DNA from: Klebsormidium nitens
Taxonomy: Eukaryota > Streptophyta > Klebsormidiophyceae > Klebsormidiales > Klebsormidiaceae
Assembly (NCBI GenBank): GCA_000708835.1
Contig: DF236956.1
Location: forward strand, 253,346-317,345
DNA length: 64,000 nucleotides
Direction: 5' to 3'
Below, piece by piece: positions 59,357-64,000 of this stretch. The notes under the pieces were generated by a model. That model had not been told where the DNA came from. It ran no database searches and saw only the letters and a program-made list of their open reading frames with translations. The position numbers were made by a program, and so were the translations under genes. Numbering within the stretch: position 1 is the first letter of the stretch; each line of letters opens with the position of its first letter.

Positions 59357-62300
59357 ATGGACTCTTGGCACCGCGCTGTAGAGCAAGCGAGAGCGGCCGC
59401 GGGGGCCAGGCGCCCGGAAGATACGCAGATCCTTAATTTGGATAGCAGGCTGAAAATCAACAGCTTCGGGCCACTTGCAGCTTACGCGAACCTCCAGGAT
59501 CTTTCCGTCTGCAGCGTGGGGCTGAGCAGCTTGGAGGGCTTCCCTTCGCTCTTGAAATTGAAGAAGCTGACGCTGAGCGACAACCGCATTGCAGGGGGCC
59601 TGGAGCACCTTGCGCACCTAAGTGCTTTGATCATTCTCGACCTGAGCAACAACCGGTTGGCGGAACTACAGGATCTAGCGCCGTTGAAACGGCTGCCGAG
59701 ATTGCAGACGCTCGACTTTTACCAGTGCCCCGTGACTCAGCAGCCGCGATACCGGGAGCAAGTGTTCAAGATGCTCGAAGGGGTGAAGTACCTGGACGGG
59801 GCGGATCAGGAAGGGAACGACAAGCCCGAGTCCGACGAGGAGGAGGAGGAAGAAGAGGGGGAGGACGAGTATGAGGATGAAGAAAGTGACGGGGGGTTAG
59901 AGGAGGGGGTAGCGGTAAATGTGGAGGTGGCGGGAGAGGGGGATGACGATGAGGATGAGGATGAGGATGACGAGGAGGGGGAGGAGTTCGAGGACGACGA
60001 TTTGCAAGTCAGGGGTAAAGCGATTGGCGGTCAGTGGGGTGGCGGGGGTGAGGATGACGACGATGAGGGGGAGGAAGAGGTGGAGGATGTGGAGGGGGGG
60101 GCGGAGGATGATGAGGATGACGATGAGGATGAGGGGGGGGAGTTTGACGGGGAGGACGAGGGGGGGGAGGAGGACGACGATGATGATGAGGTGGATGAAG
60201 AGGAAGACGAGGAAGGGGGGGTCGCTGAGGAGGAGGATGACGGTGTGGAAGAGGGAGAGGAGGAGGTGAGCGGAGAGCTCTTGTTGCCCAGCTGTTGGTG
60301 GTAATTTCGGTAAAAGCGGAAGGGTGCCACCAATGTGCTTCGATTGCATTTCTTGGGCTGCTTTTTGACTGAATTAGAGATAGCTCGTCCTTGTTCTGCA
60401 CAAGTGGCGTATCTGAGAGCATGTCGTGGTCCTGCTGGGTTTGGTAGTCCCCCAATTTTGGCATCAAGATTTTCAGCGCCAATTGTGCTATGCACTGGAA
60501 TCGGTGCGAAAAAGCTGCATTCAGGCGCCACGGTACTGCAGCAATAGAAGGAACCGGAAGATTACCGGCTACCGGATTGGCTGACTTTACTTTGTTCCAT
60601 CAATCTCCTCGTCCCACCACACATGCTGCTGGTGGGTGAGCACCTGTTTTAGCAGGTGAAAGTAGTTTTAGGTCGTTGGCAATCAGCGCAGAGTTACTCC
60701 CTTGTTTGCTACTCGATTCAGACCCTGGACACTTTTCTTCTCTCTCCAAAGATGAATTTGCAACAGCGATGCTGCTTGGAAGGAGCTTTGAGATCTAGCA
60801 TCTCATGTTGGCAGTGTTTTTGCGCGACGCTTCTCTGTTTTCTGACTTCTGAGGACAACCTCGTTGCGCTTGCTTTGCCTCCACTTTGGCAAGGGTCGCC
60901 TTCGGTGAGGGCGCCAACGATGCTTTGCCCCTGCTGCAAATGCTTATGCTTTCAGTTATCTGCTGTGTAGGCTTTGGTTAATTGTGGCAAGCCCTCAATG
61001 TGAGCACTGCGCTTTGTCGCGCCATCTACAAACCACTGCTGCTCGGAGGGCACCATTATGCCTGCTGTTGCCCTGTTTTTGGCCCAATTAAGTCCCATAT
61101 AGCCTGTAAATATGTTGAGAGAGAGGGCAATGCACAGCCGCTTATGTTCAAGGCTTCAAAAATCTGCAAGACAGGGGGGTTGCAAAAGAAGGGTTAAGCC
61201 ACTCTGGTTTAGTAGGTTTATACTGTGAGGGCAAGCAGAAGCACTGGATTGTATGTGGGAGCGGGAAGGACAGCATTTCTGCTGGTCATATGAAATTGGG
61301 AAGGGTATTCTTTTCAGCCAAACCTGGAGCAATGTGCGGTTACCTGATTTGGTTAATTGCTTCCGCGAAAAAGGCAGTTTTTGCAAGACTCTAAATTATC
61401 ATATTCCTGGCTTTGGGCATTTGAGGTTGAGCGCGCTCGAGGCTGCAACTTCACTAAGGCAGACAAGAGAAGAAGATTCCAGCAATGTTCTATCCTGAGA
61501 CATGAAGCATTCACTGTTGGTGCTGTTGTCTGTCTGTGTAGAATGCATCCTCCCTTTCCGGTAGCTCTACCTAGCTTTCCCCCATCCTGAGCAGTGGTTT
61601 TAGGTCTGCGTGCTTCTGCTAACCATTCGCTAGTTAACACCACTGGTTGCATCCCTCCTGCAAACCACAGGTGGTGGTTAGGTTGCATCCTGGCAGATGG
61701 TTGGATCAAATACCTTCCTGGCTGTCAACACTGCCTTCTTCCTAAGTATTGCTGCTAGCTTTGCAGGGCCTATTGGATTTGCTTTTATGCGGTTTACATT
61801 CTGAGTTCCGGAATGCAGCGGACCCTGAACTTCCTTGTTCCTTTCCAAAGCCCCCAGGTTTGAACCCCTCCTTCGAGGGATAGCAGGCGAATGAAAACAG
61901 CTTGGGCAGAGAGCTCAAATGTTGATATCCTTCGAGTTCTGAAAGACTGTGGTTTGTGTCCAAGTCTTCTCAAACCCCAATTCAAACCTTATTCTGACGT
62001 CTCCGCAGTGCACTGGATGGGGCATGCATGAGCAAAGCCAAGCTTCTCTAATTTAACTTGTAGTTTTCACCTCGGCAGGTGCTATATCGAGGAAGACATG
62101 GAGCAATTTTTGCAACCGGCCTGCGAGTCTCCTTAACCCTACATGTAACCCTGCAGATGAAAGAACGAAAGTAGAAGACCAACTACGGGGGAAAGCCTGA
62201 TCCGGAAACTCCGTAACTAATTCGCATCAGCCTCGATCCGATGGGCTAAACGAAAACCTTTCTAACCCGGTCTCTTAACCCCGCAGGTATTGTGGAATAA

Positions 62301-63542
62301 GGGGAAAGGCAAGCATGGCAAAAAGCCAAAGATGCAGGTCTTAAAACCCTACAATCAGCCCCAAGCAACCACTCTGCAAAATGCTCAATGCATGTTCAAG
62401 ATTTTGCGTGTTAAGATTTCTGCAACCCTTCTAACCCCAATGTTAATCCTGCAGGTCGACGAAGACGATGATGAGGACGATGACGTGGACGATGACGAGG
62501 AGGAGATGTACAACACTGCGTACCTGGTCAAGGGTGACGGACAGCCGACCAAGGACGACGCAGAAGACGCCAGCGATTTCGACGAAGACGCGGAGGGGGC
62601 AGACAAGGATGATGACTTTGAGGAGGAGGAGGATGACGATGAAGAGGGGGGCCTGAGTGAGTTTGATTAGTCTTGGCATGTCAAGTTTTGTAAACAAGCA
62701 ACGGGGAGCATGGGTATTGATAATTGGGAGAGACGGTCTTTGTTTTGATCGTTTCAATCTTTTTGCTTCTGTTTTTGGGGATCTGCTTCCCGATCTCTGT
62801 TTCCGCAACGAGGGGGCGTCATCCTCTCCGCAGGGCTTAGCGTGGAAGTTGTATGGGAGAACGTACGGAAAGGGCTCGTTGGCGAGCCAGCATTGATCGT
62901 CCGAGCTTCTTGTCCATGAAACAACGAGTTGCGTTGTCATGGGCAGATTGCAAATAAGGTTTGGGTTATCCTTTAGTCAATTTAGTGCTTGGTTATTACT
63001 TTTACTCCCCGCTGCTTAGCCTTTCGCATATGCCCTGAGGTAAAAGCGGCTCTTGCTATTTCTGCTCGACTATGTGCTTTGTAGCAAGGTTTTAAGAGCA
63101 GAGGGGTTGAGACGCGTAATTGATGTCAACCCATATGCATACTTGCGGCACGACTCTTGTACTGGTGGCAACCAGTGTTGAGGAACTGATAAGTGGGGAC
63201 CTATCTTCTGGTAGTAAGGCCAATCGCCTACCAAACAGAGATCGTCCCGGCCTTAAAGCATTGTTTGACAAAATGGCGTTGCTGATGGCTGTATCAGAAC
63301 GTGAAAAAGGAAGATTGACCGGTGACTTCGCTTCAAAAAGCAGGTCATGATGGTTTAGAAGCAGACACGACTCTTTCGAGACAATTTATGTCCTGCTGAT
63401 ATATGAGCATGTTATTCCCCCCGTAGGTGGCCCGAGCAATAAGCGGAAACGCGGGGAGGCGGAGCTGGAGGAGGTTGATGACGAAGACGACGACGAAGGC
63501 GAGTTTGACGATGACGACGAGGACGAAGTGGACGAGGAGTAG
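59357..63542 (+). CDS. ANP32: ANP32-family acidic leucine-rich nuclear phosphoprotein
   Basis: Exons 59357-60265, 62455-62656 and 63427-63542 keep phase and give 408 residues. The start MDSWHRAVEQA matches the plant ANP32 N-terminus. LRRs follow (LSVCSVGLSSLEGFPSL, LKKLTLSDNRIAGGLEHL, LIILDLSNNRLAELQDL), then the cap DFYQCPVTQQPRYREQVF and KYLDGADQEGNDKPESD. A very long Asp/Glu tail follows, and the end carries the KRKR motif typical of the family before a final acidic stretch. ANP32 proteins act as nuclear histone chaperones and phosphatase or acetyltransferase modulators. A possible extra micro-exon at 62287-62337 (17 residues, KGKGKHGKKPK) is in phase and would give 425 residues, but it may be a duplicated acceptor relic. 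Confidence 0.92.
62080..62454 (+). repeat. Repeated splice-acceptor segments before ANP32 exon 2
   Basis: Pyrimidine-rich acceptor-like segments ending in CAG lie at about 62156, 62286 and 62454, with a weaker one near 62080. They share TTTCTGCAACCCTT/TTTTTGCAACCGG and TTAATCCTGCAG/GTAACCCTGCAG/TTAACCCCGCAG. Spacings are about 130 and 168 bp. Only the last is needed for the acidic exon; the 62286 acceptor would open the possible micro-exon. Confidence 0.6.
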
Positions 63543-63781
63543 TGCCACTTGTCAAAATCCGCTTGGCTTTCTTAGGAGATGAGGTCATTTCTTTTCCACC
63601 ATCTCTCAAAGTCGGTCAAATGCCTTCGGTGACTCAGGTCGAGGGCGGAAAGCCGCTAGGCCTCCTTAGAAGAGAAGTAAAGGTGTTTGGGGCGGAGGAA
63701 GTAAAGCGTCTAGTAAGGTCGCTAGGCTGAGCGGGCCTCTAACGCGGCTTTTCGCCACACGGTCGTCCGTACTCGGGCATT
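63543..63781. other. Short spacer between convergent genes
   Basis: About 240 bp lie between the ANP32 stop and the stop of the minus-strand partial gene. It presumably contains both 3' untranslated ends. Confidence 0.5.
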
Positions 63782-64000
63782 CTAGGTTTTGGCCAAAATC
63801 AAAGTGCACTGAGGTGTTGTAGACAGCAATTCTCGACTATCGTTTTCAAGTGCGAGCGAATAGTCTTCAAAGACATTTGCTTTTACTCCGGCAACACTTG
63901 CGAAAATGTCTCCCGATGCAATGGATTCAATCACTTGTCTTTCATCCTTCATGCCAATGCTGTTGAGTATCCATTGATACAAGTAAAGGGGATTAGCAGA
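63782..64000 (-). CDS. 3' end of an unrecognised gene, cut by the window edge
   Basis: The minus strand is open from the window edge to a TAG for 72 residues, with balanced composition, ending ...LSTTPQCTLILAKT. I do not recognise the family. The upstream part is missing, so start, exon structure and function cannot be judged. It could also be the internal part of a last exon whose acceptor lies a little inside the window. Confidence 0.4.
   Translation of the reverse strand, partial: SANPLYLYQWILNSIGMKDERQVIESIASGDIFASVAGVKANVFEDYSLALENDSRELLSTTPQCTLILAKT

Noticed and set aside
59897-60531. Long Pro/Ser/Leu-rich minus-strand frames
   Set aside because: They are shadows of the Asp/Glu-rich tail of ANP32.

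Overview
This is eukaryotic nuclear DNA. Genes are split by GT-AG introns of roughly 150 bp to 2.2 kb, and one assembly gap (a run of Ns at 14201-14832) shows it comes from a draft scaffold. The gene set points to the green-plant lineage: a plant-type LRR receptor-like protein with 24-residue GPIPPELGSLTNL repeats, a RAP-domain protein of the chloroplast rRNA-maturation type, a GTE/BET bromodomain protein and a plant-type ANP32. With the interstitial TTTTAGGG tract, a streptophyte green alga (for example Klebsormidium-like) is my best guess. That is inference, not identification.

Layout. Positions 1-8000 are an old, decayed tandem satellite with a ~160-200 bp unit. It is interrupted by unrelated DNA at about 2790-3660 and by a GC-rich palindromic block at 7250-7460. 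From 8.0 to 26.7 kb the DNA is gene-poor and full of relics of the same unit, simple repeats, a short telomere-like tract, a perfect 35-bp palindrome and two diverged copies of a ~540-bp segment. The only gene there is the LRR protein (13.7-15.7 kb, minus strand). From 26.7 kb on the window is gene-rich: mitochondrial ribosomal protein mS34 (minus), a BET/GTE bromodomain protein (plus), a small FYR-domain protein (plus), a lysine/arginine-rich unknown protein (plus), the SSU-processome protein WDR46/UTP7 (minus, 11 exons), a RAP-domain organelle RNA protein (plus, 9 exons), ANP32 (plus) and the 3' end of an unrecognised minus-strand gene at the right edge.

I assembled exon models by hand from splice-site dinucleotides, reading phase and family alignment. 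For WDR46, RAP, ANP32, mS34 and the bromodomain gene every exon junction keeps phase, and the proteins read from start to stop.

How the genes relate. WDR46/UTP7 (nucleolar 18S rRNA processing) and the RAP gene (probably plastid 16S rRNA maturation) are head to head with 423 bp between start codons. mS34 belongs to the mitochondrial small subunit. The bromodomain, FYR and ANP32 proteins all act on chromatin.

The most unusual signal is structural. Several introns (three in WDR46, one in RAP, one in ANP32) carry decayed tandem copies of the edge of the neighbouring exon, mostly spaced about 150-173 bp, close to the spacing of the satellite at the left end. Within the satellite unit, short paired arms appear to be kept by compensating base changes.
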